Assembly (NCBI GenBank): GCA_948470475.1
Contig: OX419336.1
Span: 29,075,505 to 29,139,504 of the forward strand
DNA length: 64,000 bases
Source of the DNA: Galaxea fascicularis
Lineage: Eukaryota > Cnidaria > Anthozoa > Scleractinia > Euphylliidae
Direction of reading: 5' to 3'
This document shows, piece after piece, positions 36,475-64,000 of this stretch. Each line of letters begins with the position of its first letter. Positions within the stretch are counted from its first letter, which is position 1. A model generated the notes under the pieces. It did not search any database and was not told the origin of the DNA. It saw only the letters and a list, made by a program, of their open reading frames with translations. The position numbers and the translations under genes are program-made.

Positions 36475-38620
36475 CAGATAAATGAGGTTCAACCTTGTTT
36501 AATTAACGGGCCATGCTAGAAATTTTTGTACCTTGCTATCTGCAAATCAAACGCATAAGTCAATTATGTCAGCGAATACATATGGTGTTCAGACCACATT
36601 GATCCCCCTGCATTGTAATATACAGAAATATACGAATTGCAGTTAAGCCGTAACTGACAGCTCGTCGTTGTAAGTGGTTTTTAACATTCGAAGTCCAGCC
36701 TGTGGATTTTTCAGTTTTGGAAATGGAAGTTTGCTCTTAATTTCCTTTGCGGATTTTGATCTCCCTCTTTTATGACCCTGTTGTAACTTTTACCAGACTT
36801 TTCGTCTCTTTTTAGTACGATTCTTGACCTATCTGGCCTTTTAATATTGCGCTATTATAAACAGCAAGGTGGAAACTCTCAGCGTTGGAACAGTTTTTAT
36901 TCTAAGGGTTAAGAAAGCATATTTTTTAGAAGTGATGCAGCTGAGGGTATCATCAATTCAGCAGGGTTCACAATAATTTTATCACCCAAATCACGTTTGT
37001 CTTCCGTGAATATTGAGGTTTTTATCCCATACACATCATGTGTAATGGACAGAAGCAATTATTGTTCCAACATTTGGAATACATTTAGTAAATGCTCTAA
37101 TTTATGCATAAATAAATTAAGGGGCCTACCCGATCTGTAAACATGTATTAGAGGACATCAGTGGCATAGCTTTCTTTTTTTCTCTTTTTAATTAGAGGGA
37201 TGTATCAGAAGAAAACTAGAAAGATCATATTAAAGTTATAAATGGCCGAATAATTTCTAGTTTTAATTTATCTGGGGGTATATTTGTATGGAGTTTTTGC
37301 TTCGATACATCTAGCAGGCGAATGCTCGAATGAAATCAATGTGGTTCTTGGTCATGATGTCAGCTTTTTTCGTTTTTCTTTTGGTGAAAGTTTGAATTCC
37401 TGACATTAAGAGGAACTGTTGAACATGTTTTAAGTAAAAAGACAGGAAATGAACCTTTGCATGATCTCCAATGAAGATATCACATGTTGCCATTTCTTGC
37501 ATTCCTGATGGAATTTTGATTTGAGCCTGTTTCTGACTTACAAATGTTTTGATTCTCTTGATGTCCCTATATTTTCTTCTGATTTGCCATTTCCTCAATT
37601 CCGCTGGCTTACCTGGCATGCTTATACATTGTTCGTTGTGAACTTCCATTTTGTTTTTATGTTTAGGTATACTAAACATCAGTAAGTGTGGACAATAGTT
37701 GTTGCTCTTTGCAATATTCTCCTGTTGTTCTTACATGAAGCAAGCTCGGTGCGACATTTTTTGAAAGATGCAGCGGCTTAGAAAACATTTCTTTTTTTTG
37801 GCTGTATTTCTGAAAGTGTTTTTTCTGCAGTACATACTTTGCAAACTCTAAGTTTCCTAACTCTAACTGGAAAAACAAAATAAGTGATCATGTAGAGATT
37901 ACCGCGTTAAGCGAACACAAGATTGTGACGATCAACCTCAAAGCGAAGTAAGAGTTCACGCATGTGCCAGTGTATATAATAAAAGTTAACGTGTATTTAT
38001 ATAGCTATATATATATTGTATATCTAAAATATGATTTAGTGGCTGTAAATACAGACAGGCCTATGTATGTGATGAAAAAGGTGGAATTATTTGTAGCAGG
38101 CTCTCTTCTAGAGCCGAGCCCTGGAGATTTGTCAGCCTGTATCCCACTACGTTGGTAAATTGAACAAATCGTGGCAGTACAGCACCGTGCTGCGCTTAGT
38201 ATTGACAGTGAAAGAACACCACACTATGGTCATTTTGAGAAACTGAAATCATGATATTTTAAAGGAAATTTGTTTCGTTTTCCTTAACTCTCTAGCGGTA
38301 GATTGAATAGAAATATTTCAATCGCATCGTTTCTATATCGTTCGCATGAAAAAGTTGCCCGCATCGTTCGTCGTTTGGGGTTGTGTGTTTGGTCCATGTT
38401 CCATAAAACTTAATCTACTCGTTTCTGTGTCTTTCTTGAGGTTGTTATGTGAGCAAAGTAGATTTTATACTTATTTATAGCCTAAAGTTAACAGCTACAG
38501 TTCAGTAGTAAGAACAAATTCTTATCAAGAAGGCTATGATAGACTAAGCCGCCTGTATGTGTAGATATTCTATAGCTAAATTTTATAAGAAATAAAGAAT
38601 AGACAAGTTAAGAGGTTTAT
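36475..38620 (+). other. ZMIZ1: Probable ZMIZ 3' UTR
   Basis: AT-rich, no coding exon. AATAAA occurs at 37111 and about 37978, and at 38591-38596, where a GT-rich stretch (gtgttgcgttgtgg) follows within 40 bases. That last one is the best cleavage signal, giving a 3' UTR of about 2.1 kb. Confidence 0.6.
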
Positions 38621-38640
38621 TTGTGTTGCGTTGTGGAGGG
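38591..38640 (+). terminator. ZMIZ1: Candidate poly(A) signal of ZMIZ
   Basis: AATAAA at 38591-38596 with a downstream GT-rich element at about 38619-38635. Upstream AATAAA copies at 37111 and about 37978 lack as clear a GT-rich follower. Confidence 0.55.
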
Positions 38641-38717
38641 TTGACCTGTTTGTACGAATTTCCTCAAGCAGTCAGCAAATTTCAAATTATGAAAGATCTA
38701 TTAAACAACAGACATTA

Positions 38718-40651
38718 CAGGGTCCGAAATTACGCCTTCCTGGTCGCCAATGCGACTAAAAATTGAGTGCAGGCGACCGGAATTTCATAGCTGGTCGCCA
38801 GCTGGTGACTTATAAAGCTGGTTGTTATGGTGGAAGTTCACGTTCCGAGAAAGTAATTAAAAATAAACCTCGAGGTTATTTGCCAATAGATGTCTTGCTT
38901 TTTGTCCTGTTGATGTTTTTTAATTAAAAGTGAAACGAGTTTTCCTGTTTAATTTACCTCCACAAGAGCTACGATCCGCTACGATCATTACGAGTTGAAC
39001 GTTTCCAAGCCGCCATGTTTTTTTCAGCGGTTTTCACTGAAGTACAGTAAGTACGTTGAATATGGGGAAATATAGGGCGCAATCCATTCGACCAAAGTTT
39101 TGAAGTTTCTTGGAGGCGAATGGAACGCGACGCCGAACCGGTCTCGTTCCATTCCTTTCTCAAGAAGTGTTTCCCGCCCTGATTTGTCGTCTTCCCATCG
39201 CTCAAGTGTTCTCTCTCGATCTCTCGTGATCAGGTTGACTTGCGAGGACCTCCATCTTGTCGGGAATGGAAGAAGAATCTTCAACAACTGACATGAACAT
39301 AAGACAATAAAAATGGCGGGAGTTTGATCGAAGTTTGGATGCTCGAGACAATGAAAACGTGGAAATAGACTGTTTTAAAAGTTGGCTTGCAAAGCAGCTA
39401 CGTACCTGCTGCAGTTACACATGAATGTGACCGAGCAGCAGCGATAAATCCGGCTGCTGCTGAAAAAGCCACAATTACTGCACAGAAAACTCTCCACGCT
39501 GGCCATGTCGAAAATCAACCTGAAAGTACTGGACAGAGAGTTGCTGGACACGAGAATGAATCGGAAATGTCAATCGGAACAGCAATTTTCCGGTCCGACC
39601 GGTCCAACCGAACCAACGGGTCCACCTCGAAAGGTGGACCCGTTTTTCCAAAAAAATTCCGGGTGGACCAAACTGATCCAGTGAGTTTTGGACCTAAATT
39701 TCCGGAAATTTTGGTTCAATGGATCACGCCCATAGTACATATCTGCACAGAACTTAACCTGCGATCAGGGTTTTTTTTTTTCAAGGGCGGACGAGGCGAG
39801 AGGAAAAAAAATAACGCCTGATAAATTTATTTAACATGGCGCCAGCCGCCCTCTAATTTAAATAAACAAACGTCAGCTCTACCTGGCAAATTAATGGGCC
39901 AATCAGCATTTACCGGAAGTCAGCCGCTCTGCGTACATTGGCGGGAATCTCAGAGGTATTGTTTCTAAGCCAATCAGAAAAAAGTCCAGAATCTGGCATT
40001 TTTACATGTGATCCGACAAAGAAATGTATCATGCCCTCTTCCCGTCAGAAACATAAAGGAATAATAGGGAGAGGGCATGATCTCAGGCTACACAGAACTG
40101 TGCACAGCTGTACTACTGTACTACACTATAATTTCCCATACATAATGCACCTAAATACGTATTGCAGGCGCACAAAGCCACGTGCTCTATTTTCGCCACG
40201 AATATTAATATTCATTAGAGCGAAGAGTTTGTTGAGACGCTACAAAGAAAAAGATGCCAAGACATTTGTGAAAGATTTGAATATTTCGTGGGCTCCAAAA
40301 GGTGGGGAAGTAGAACTGTGGAAGTCTACTAAAGATAAGTTAGGCACAAGTTTGATTCCAGACGATATTGAAAGCACTCTGTAGTTTCCCTGGCAATCGG
40401 GTCCGGAAACGGAAATTGTCTGTTTAATTAATTCCGCCTCCCTGGTCCTTTGCGGAGATGAATTGTTCTGCCATTGCTTACGAATTCTTGTCGGTGAAGA
40501 GCTGTTTTTCAATCCAGAGTATTATACGTCACATGAAATATTATTGGAATTTTTAAGGACCACAATTTGCCCTCTGGCGACCAAAAATTTATATTTGATC
40601 GCCAGTTGCAAAAAATTGGCGCCCATATAAAAAAGTTAATTTCGGACCCTG
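38718..40651. mobile_element. CAGGGTCC-ended DNA transposon, copy B
   Basis: Left end CAGGGTCCGAAATTAC, right end AATTTCGGACCCTG. Flanks CATTA (38713-38717) and CCTTA (40652-40656) may be a 5-bp target duplication with one change. Subterminal repeats of TGGTCGCCA match copy A at 13117-13915 in reverse orientation. The 1.9-kb inside has no recognisable transposase; ORFs at 39387-39821 and 39938-40384 have no domain I know. It also contains a perfect 13-bp hairpin at 39615-39644. Non-autonomous or decayed. Confidence 0.72.
39615..39644. repeat. Perfect 13-bp hairpin with CGAA loop
   Basis: AACGGGTCCACCT pairs perfectly with AGGTGGACCCGTT around CGAA. It sits in a region rich in ggtcc/ggacc motifs inside the transposon at 38718-40651 and may be a nested foldback. 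Confidence 0.75.
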
Positions 40652-40994
40652 CCTTATTTTTGAGAGGAAATTTGTTTTTTTCTTTGACGGCGACGTTTTC
40701 CTGTAGGCTCATTGGATCTCTGCCGTTTTGTTCGCTGGTTCGAAGGCGACTGCTTGTTGAACGAGATCAACAACGTTTTCTTTCAAAATGACAGAGGACG
40801 CCATGCTTACCGAAGACCGATGTATTAGTCCTCTTTAATAATACTCATCGAAAGTTAAGACCGGTTAATGGCTGTGGTAAACTACCATTTGATTGACAAG
40901 AAATCACTGAAAGCATTTGCAAAATACCTTCCCGTGTTTGTAGTACCTCCGTCTCGGCTTCAGTAGTTTGTAGCTTGATAACAAATTTAACCGC

Positions 40995-41110
40995 CGACCG
41001 GTTGGCTCGATCATTTGGTAGAGCACTGATCGTGGGTCAGTCAAACACCGACCGGACCAACACTGGGGGCCTTCAAAGTGTCCCGGTTGACCGGACTAGG
41101 AGGTTTAAAA
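40995..41110 (+). mobile_element. tRNA-derived SINE-like remnant
   Basis: ggttggctcgatcatttggtagagcactg resembles a tRNA A-box half with a small insertion, followed by gaccggaccaacactggggg, a stretch I associate with anthozoan tRNA-SINE bodies. The B box is poor and ends are not defined. Confidence 0.4.
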
Positions 41111-42379
41111 CATAGTCACCCCATCTCCAGTGGTCTATCGTTTGAGCGACCGGTATGAAAGTACAACAAAAAAGATGGCAGTTAACATTAAAAGCTGCCT
41201 TGGAATATAATTTCGCGCTGCCATTTTTTGGGGGTCTTCTGACCTTTGCTAGGCGGGTAATCCGGCAGGAACCGTTTCCATGACAAAAAGATACCCATCT
41301 TAGAGGGGTGCCTTGGGAAGGCAGGAAAACCTGTCTGACCTGTCTAGCAAATTAAATAAACTCTTCGTTGCGTTTTCTAAAGAAATGTATGAAAATTTGG
41401 TCCTCCCAAGGTAGTTCGAACAGCCAGTTAACTCGTTAGCCAGGACACCCTCCCTCTATGTAAACAGGCCATATTCTCGCGTTTCAGCAATAACGTGTTA
41501 TGTACGTGCCGAACGATCTTTGAAACGAGTTTAGGAATGATATTTGCAACTTGTTTCCATGATTCATTGCGTTGAGGTGAACTTCTCTATGACTTTCTCT
41601 TAGACACAGTGCGGAAACACTTTCATGCAGTGATTGCAAGCTGTTTTACCCTTGCAATATGCAGCATAAGTCTGTCCAAGTCTAGGTTTTGAGGTAGGCC
41701 GAGAACAACGGCAAGTGGTTTTTTATTTTTTTTTATTTTTTACATAAGATAGTCTAATTTTGGAGCTGAGGCTGAACGTTCTTAATTTTTTTGTCGATTT
41801 GAGCCTGAAAACGTCACATGGTATAGTATTTCAATAAATCAAAGCGGACTTCACTGCGTCAACAACAACAACAATAACTATATTTGTGTCAAAGTACTTT
41901 TAGCACACCTGCTAATTGGAGACACAAAATACTAAATAAATATGAATTATGATAAAATTATAGGATACTTGTACAAAAATACCAATGCTATTTTATTTAA
42001 AAAAAAAAAGGACATAAAAATCTTCCGATACCATTCTATTAAAAATACTCCTTGTCTCTACGAGCTGCAGAGAAAACAATCAGGTCCACATTCGTTGCTA
42101 ATTAAGGTTAAGAGACCCATTTGTCTTACTAATTTCTTAAACTGACTTAGGATGCTTGCACTTCTTGTGCCCCGAAGTAGGCGGCATCATAGTGTCGGTC
42201 CAAGATACTGTACTGAGTGGAATGCTTTCCGCACGTTACTGTATTAAAGCGTGGTATGACGAATTCTGAGTTCCTAAGGTTATGTATTGGGTGGTTTGTA
42301 CATTAACAGCATTAAAAAGATCTGGTATGTATGTGGGGCAGATGCCATGTTCAACTTAAACATAATAATAGCTATGTTT

Positions 42380-42840
42380 TGAAGTCTTTGATTATTTTAA
42401 CTCACAAGCTTAGCTTTGTTTAGGGGGTCTTCATAGGAACTGCTTTTGTCTTTGAAGACTGCCCTTAACGCCTTCTCTTGTAACCTTTCAAGCTTTTGTT
42501 TGTCCGACTATCTGATAAAATGCCAAACCATGGAGCAATATGTCAAATGTGGTAAATATTAGTTTTAAATATGTGCAACTTAGCCTTCTCTTATTCTTAG
42601 GAGAACTCCAATTTTTTTGGCTAGATTTAACGCTAATGTGTTTGACATGTTCGCTGAAAGACAACTGGTGATCTATTATTACTCCTAAGAGTTTAAGACA
42701 TGTCGTTTGTTCGATTTCCTTGAGATGGATCTTTGGGAGATCTTGCCCTTTTTTCTTAGTAATTACCGTAGCCTGGAACATTTCCTTATTAGCTAGAAGT
42801 TTATTGCCAGAATACCAATTAGTGCGTCTTGGCCTTATTA
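42380..42840 (-). pseudogene. Non-LTR retrotransposon reverse transcriptase fragment
   Basis: On the minus strand the frame ending at 42488 contains WYSGNKLLANKEMF and CLKLLGVIIDHQLSFSEHV, the typical post-palm 'W...NKL...K' and 'FLGV.ID..L.W..H' blocks of Jockey/CR1-like LINE RTs. It then shifts frame into KLERLQEKALRAVFKDKSS, the usual C-terminal block. The catalytic core, endonuclease and 3' tail are missing. A dead fragment; it is abutted by the palindromic MITE at 42866. Confidence 0.8.
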
Positions 42841-42865
42841 CGTGTTTGTGCAGCCTGCCCTGATG

Positions 42866-42945
42866 TAGCCTACGAGCGCAGACGTATTTCCGGTTGTCGC
42901 CTCGAGAGAAGCGACAACCGGAAATACGTCTGAGCTCGCAGGCTA
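42866..42945. mobile_element. 80-bp palindromic MITE
   Basis: TA-flanked foldback with 34-bp arms: CAGACGTATTTCCGGTTGTC on the left pairs with its exact complement on the right, 10-bp spacer ctcgagagaa. Outer parts differ at two or three positions. TA at each end suggests a Tc1/mariner-type MITE. Confidence 0.85.
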
Positions 42946-43129
42946 GCCGTGATGCCACTGCCACGAACAAGTTGTCGCGCCAACCAAATCTCGGCAAATT
43001 TGGCTTCACAAAAAGCATTGAGCTTGGGGGTTCACAACTAAACAAAAAAAATGAGTAAAATAAAGGAGTTCTTGCTGGCTCTTAACCTGGATATGTTCTT
43101 AACATGTTCACGTCAAATTTTGGCACCTC

Positions 43130-43333
43130 ACTCTCGACGTTTTTTTTTTTTATAAAAGAAAGTATTTCCGTACTTTTCAACTCTCGGGACGAACGGGAAA
43201 ACTGGCACTAGTTTCTAATTGGTCGAGCGGATCACCTCACAATCAAGGAAACGCGGCTGTTCGATTTCGTGTCGATCTTCGTTCGTGTGATCTCTTCGTG
43301 TACCTTTGTCTTGATTTTTTTGTGCATTAAGTC
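43130..43333 (+). promoter_or_regulatory. GLUD1: Probable GDH promoter and 5' UTR
   Basis: A TATAAAAG follows a poly-T run at 43151-43158 and an inverted CCAAT (attgg) lies near 43217. The start codon is at 43334. No splice acceptor is needed before it. The exact start site is unknown. Confidence 0.4.
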
Positions 43334-60061
<16,728 letters not shown>

Positions 60062-60345
60062 GGCACCAGGATATGCTTCAATGAATCAATAATTAATCAT
60101 TTATATAATTCTTTTTTATAGGATTGAAATTGATAATATGAGTTTGTATGATATTTATTTGCCAAGGTGGGAGACCTGTGGTGCCGAGTGTAAGTCTACT
60201 GTGGTGGACTGTAGACACTTGATTGTGAGGGTTGATAGGGTGACCAGATTGAAGGACCACGTGATCGGTAACTTTCTGTGGTGTTGCTGTCTGAGACATT
60301 AAAACGTATTTATAATAAAACGAAGAAGGAAAGCATGTCCAAACC
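60062..60345 (+). other. GLUD1: Probable GDH 3' UTR and poly(A) signal
   Basis: AT-rich after the stop; AATAAA at 60314-60319 is the first good poly(A) signal. No coding exon. Confidence 0.55.
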
Positions 60346-62666
60346 TGAAAATTAAGCATCAATTTAATTTAAATCTGCCGCTTTTTAGTAGTGCTTACTT
60401 TTCTGAAGATTTTCAACACCAGTTTGACTATCGGGTGGCTTCCCACGAAGTCAAATTTAGAGACGTCATATTTGAGGTTAGAAGTAGGAAATGCGACTTT
60501 TTTCCCTTAGTAAAGACTTCGCAGATGGCCACTTGCCGATAAGAATTAATTATTACCTTCGAAATGTGACGGGTTTCGGGATTTCGTGTTCTAAAAGTTC
60601 TTTGTTCGTAAGTAAGAACTTAACAATGTTCGACTGGAAATTTCTTCAAGAAATAGATATTAAAGGCTCCGTTTTTATTCCCCCGCAAGTCTCTGTGTCT
60701 GTTTACGTCAGTGTGGGAACGCGAGTGGTCGGGGAGGGGGGTTGGGAACGTGTCCCTTGCGGCAACATTTGCGTACATCATAGACGGGTAGAATTTCGAG
60801 CACACGAGGGCTTCAAGATCATTTAGTGTAACTCCATTACATGATTCAGCGCGGAAATGAAGCGCTTTTTTCGAGCATAAGTTATGATAAAGAATTCGTT
60901 AATCTTTAATGAACGTTGAACAAGGCTTTATTTCGTGGACAATACATGTACATGGTTGTCTTCAATATTTCTGCTTCCGTTTCTGTTTGTTATGATTGCG
61001 CCCGCAGGATTTTGGCCCAGACGGCCAAAACCCGAGGAAGCACCCTAGAAGTCCCCGGCTATATAGGGAGGAAAATTTCGCCGTAGCAGGAAAAATCTCG
61101 ATTTTTGAGAACACGGCCCGCAAAGGATTGCCAAAAAGTACGCAAAAGATTACCGAAAGTTCGCTGGGGGTCGAATAAGCACGGGAAGGATTTTGGGAGC
61201 GGAGTCTTTGCTACGAGGTTCTAAAGTCCAGAGGTTTCTAGATTTAAGTTTATTTGTTGAAAAATCGCATCCAAGTCCATTCCGTCTAGAGTTAAAATTG
61301 TGGAAACTCGCATTGGTCATCGATGTTTTTGACGGAAAGACACGGCCACACTTGAAATTGTTAGACACAAATCAAACTTAACTGGGCGCGAAAGACTCGC
61401 ACCACAATCCAAAAGTATGTTCAGTGATTGAGAAAAACTGATTTAGAGACACATGGGTTGTGATATTGGCACATTTTCAGAGTTCTAGAGGTCGCTTCGA
61501 AAATTCCTGTTTTGTGTAGCGAAAACAATGCCCGTCCTTTTTGGCAAAAGATTGCAATGCTTGCTTCGATCAGTCAGATTTTGAGGAAAAGAACAGTTTG
61601 GCAAGCTTACTGTCTTTATTACAGCAAATAAAAGACATCAACTCCATTAGGGAAAGCTACTTACAACGAATCTGACTTGTGCAATAAACTGATGCCAGAG
61701 TCAGCTCTTTAATCGAAACGAGCCATGACCGAAAACAATCTATTTGACCTAAGCCTCAGTCCCATGCGCGTAACCAAGGATAATCGGACGATAGCGCATG
61801 GTAGAAAACCTGTCAGCTTGCATTTTCCAGATTTTTTTAAATAACCGAACCTGTCAGATAACAAAAAGCGGTTTGAAAAATAAATGTTCATTCCCTGTAC
61901 AAAGTTTCACTTCAGAAGATATTTACACTCAATATAAAAAAAAGCGGGGGCAGTGACAACTATTACTAGTTTAGTTCCAGTTTGATTGCTTTTAGCGTTA
62001 AGTGTGCATGTTGGAGTTCAGTCGAAGGAAAGTAGTACCTCCCGAGCATGATTTCAAGAGCAAATAACAAATGAAAGTGTTTGGGATGAATGTGCCTTGT
62101 GCTTTTTTAATGACGAATTGATTATTCGATTGTTACCGTTTATGACCATTACCTGTTTGCTGCCCTTCCATACATGTAGTGTTTGCCATATTTGGATTGT
62201 CCATATATGGGCATGATCATGTGCTTTCGACTCAGGGGAGAAGCCTTAACCATTATAATTAACCAATTATTTAGTCTGAGTACCAGGGCCTTTCTCAGGG
62301 AAGGTGGAGGAGAGAGTGGAAAAGAGCCGGGGAGGGAAGTCGGCCCAGAGCCATTGTTTTTTCACCCGTTGTGAAACCAAAACTGTTCGCCAACTTGATT
62401 CCACGGGTGCTTTTCTGTTTTCACGTCATTCGCGATTTGTGCTACTATTTCAAATCCATTCGTTTCCATTCAAAAAAGAAGCCACGAAAAACGTCATTCA
62501 GGGAAAATGTCCAGAATCGCGTGACCAAGTTACATTCTGGTTGATTTTTGCGTGACCTCATGGAAAATTCGATCCGCCATGTTGGCTTAACAGATTTTTC
62601 ACGCTCTTAATTAAGGGAAAAAGCGGAATGTTTTGTGCAAACTGAGATGACAGATCTTGCTTTAAA
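60346..62666. other. Intergenic region between GDH and the DED gene
   Basis: No conserved exon, RNA gene or transposon protein recognised. A 111-codon ORF at 60491-60826 has no domain I know. The last few hundred bases are presumably the promoter and 5' UTR of the DED gene; no clear TATA box is seen. Confidence 0.45.
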
Positions 62667-63222
62667 ATGTCCGAGATCGAGTACAATAACCTGCTTTTCG
62701 AAATAAGCAGGAGCCTTGATGAGCTTAACGTGTGCGAGCAATTGATGTTCTCGTGTAGAGGAAAGCTAGCGTCTGGGAGCGAAGACAACATTCCAGATGT
62801 TCTTTCTTTGTTTAAAGAACTGGAGGCGCGCAACCATTTAGGTCCTGATCGGCTTGGAATAATGAAGGCCCTTCTGAAAGGTGTGAAGCAATATGAACTC
62901 CTGGGAAAAGTAAAAAAGTTCGAGAACGAAAGGAAGGAATACCTTGATTTGCTCGAAAAAATCATCCCGGTACTCGACGAGCTCAATGATTTGGAACGAC
63001 TGATCTCGATTTGCAGAGCAGAGATTCCAGAGGTAAACGTGAACAATATTCAGGACGTCCGTTCATTGTTTAAAGAACTTGAGAATCAAAGCTGTCTGGG
63101 GACAGATTCTCTTGGCGTCGTGAGGGGAATTTTAATCCAAACAGAGCAAAATAATCTGCGAAAGGAGTTGGACAAGTTCGAAGAACGAAGGAATCGAGAA
63201 GATTTGTTTGAAGCGAGGAAAG
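62667..63222 (+). CDS. Tandem death-effector-domain protein, exon 1 (partial gene)
   Basis: An intracellular adaptor-like protein of the death-fold superfamily. One large exon encodes 185 residues plus one base, with two death effector domains: DED1 about 6-86 (SLDEL, LSLFKELEARNHLGPDRLGI, KALLKGV) and DED2 about 93-172 (VLDELNDLERLISICRAEI, RSLFKELENQSCLGTDSLGV). The two are clearly similar to each other. Known tandem-DED proteins are caspase-8/10, c-FLIP and some viral or invertebrate adaptors. The arginine of the usual RxDL motif is missing in both (QYEL, QNNL). Donor AAAG|gttagt at 63223. The start has an A at -3 and is the first ATG of the frame. The C-terminal effector part lies beyond the window, so caspase, kinase or other fusion cannot be told. 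Confidence 0.88.
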
Positions 63223-63941
63223 GTTAGTCTGGCATTGCCTGTGCAAGACAATACAATACTTTATTTTCACATTTCCTTATTACATTACATTAAAAGATAT
63301 TTGTATGGTTAGTTACAGTAAAGTTATTGAGGTATTTAAAAGGTTAAACTAAACCATATCGATAACAATGATGGAAATGCCTAGCGCCTAAATGTGATTT
63401 TCTCTTTGCTCCGTCAAGGCTGTACTGTTTCTCATTAGCCCACGTTTCCACTCTGATAAAGAAAATTTGAACAACTGCAGTGGCAGGTCTGTCAGAAGCA
63501 GAGCCATACATTTATAAATTTATCCTGACACTAGTCTAGTAATTACATGCAACTTGCATATTACAACCGCTAGTGTAACGCAATAAAAATAGTACGCAAA
63601 CGAATGTTCTTTCGATATGTAATGCATCAAGAGCTTCCTTAATACCCTTTAGGGTAGTTTGTTTTTTGGACCGGTAGGATACTCAACCGGAGACTGATAA
63701 CTTTCTCGGTTAGAATTGGACGCTAACATGTCATTTACATGATCGGATTTACTTCAGTGATTACGAATCACTAGACTGGCTCTACAGGCGTCTGTGGGTG
63801 ACTTTTATGTGTAAAAATATGAAAATTTATTAAAATATACTTCGAACCTATATCGTAAAATGTGGGGATTCGGCATTCTGAAATATATTTCTGAAGCATT
63901 TTCATTTTTTGATTCAGATTTTGTATGATTTGTTTCCGTAG

Positions 63942-63989
63942 CACAAGTATCTGCTATTGTGTCGTCGGTCAGGAATAACCTGATCGGAG
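63942..63989 (+). CDS. Tandem-DED protein, exon 2 (continues past window)
   Basis: Acceptor ttccgtag at 63941 and donor GGAG|gtaagt at 63990. 48 nt in phase with exon 1, encoding AQVSAIVSSVRNNLIG after the DED2 linker. Short and without a domain; the call rests on phase and splice sites. Confidence 0.6.
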
Positions 63990-64000
63990 GTAAGTCTAAA

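Noticed and set aside
39387..40384. ORFs of 144 and 148 codons as transposase of the CAGGGTCC element
   Set aside because: No RNase H-like, BED or dimerisation motif visible; the first is low-complexity and runs through the hairpin repeat.
42850..43045. N-terminal part of the 185-codon minus-strand ORF
   Set aside because: It only reads through the palindromic MITE and flanking DNA; RT similarity begins left of about 42840.

Overview
This window is nuclear DNA from an animal, most likely an anthozoan cnidarian and probably a stony coral. It is AT-rich, with long GT-AG introns, many short inverted-repeat transposons and tRNA-derived SINE copies. It carries a single pre-duplication orthologue of vertebrate ZMIZ1/ZMIZ2. 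The species call is inference from style and gene content; the gene calls rest on exon-by-exon reading of conserved protein sequence with matching splice phases.

Layout, all three protein genes on the + strand: (1) 1-4.2 kb is gene-poor, with one orphan exon-like stretch at 1328-1396. (2) 4.2-5.08 kb looks like a promoter/first-exon region ending in a strong splice donor, probably the 5' UTR exon of the next gene. (3) 15.3-36.5 kb holds a complete 19-exon ZMIZ-type gene (PIAS-like, SP-RING/MIZ zinc finger transcriptional co-regulator and putative SUMO E3 ligase). I reconstruct an open frame of 1147 codons plus stop handling (3444 nt including the stop), with a 3' UTR running to a poly(A) signal near 38.59 kb. 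(4) 38.7-43.1 kb is a transposon-rich spacer: a CAGGG-ended DNA transposon, a SINE-like remnant, a decayed non-LTR reverse transcriptase and a palindromic MITE. (5) 43.3-60.06 kb holds a complete 15-exon mitochondrial glutamate dehydrogenase gene (536 aa, animal type with antenna). Its introns carry a wrecked antisense Ty3/gypsy-like element (47.3-49.9 kb) and a 5'-truncated, mutated Penelope-like element (57.5-59.2 kb) that ends in a hammerhead-ribozyme-like motif. (6) 62.67 kb to the right edge holds the first two exons of a gene for a tandem death-effector-domain protein, cut off by the window.

The three genes have no evident functional link: nuclear transcription/SUMO regulation, mitochondrial glutamate metabolism, and death-domain signalling. 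Most of the remaining structure is mobile: at least ten inverted-repeat (MITE/foldback) elements, several with paralogous copies inside this window, a tandem 345-bp duplication and a 49-bp minisatellite. The best leads are the hammerhead-like motif in the Penelope element, the tandem-DED protein whose two domains both lack the usual RxDL arginine, the exceptionally conserved Ala/Thr low-complexity tract and the extra N-terminal exon of the ZMIZ gene, and a transposon family that carries a CRE in each arm. I found no clearly new system; the window is mainly two deeply conserved genes in a repeat-rich setting.
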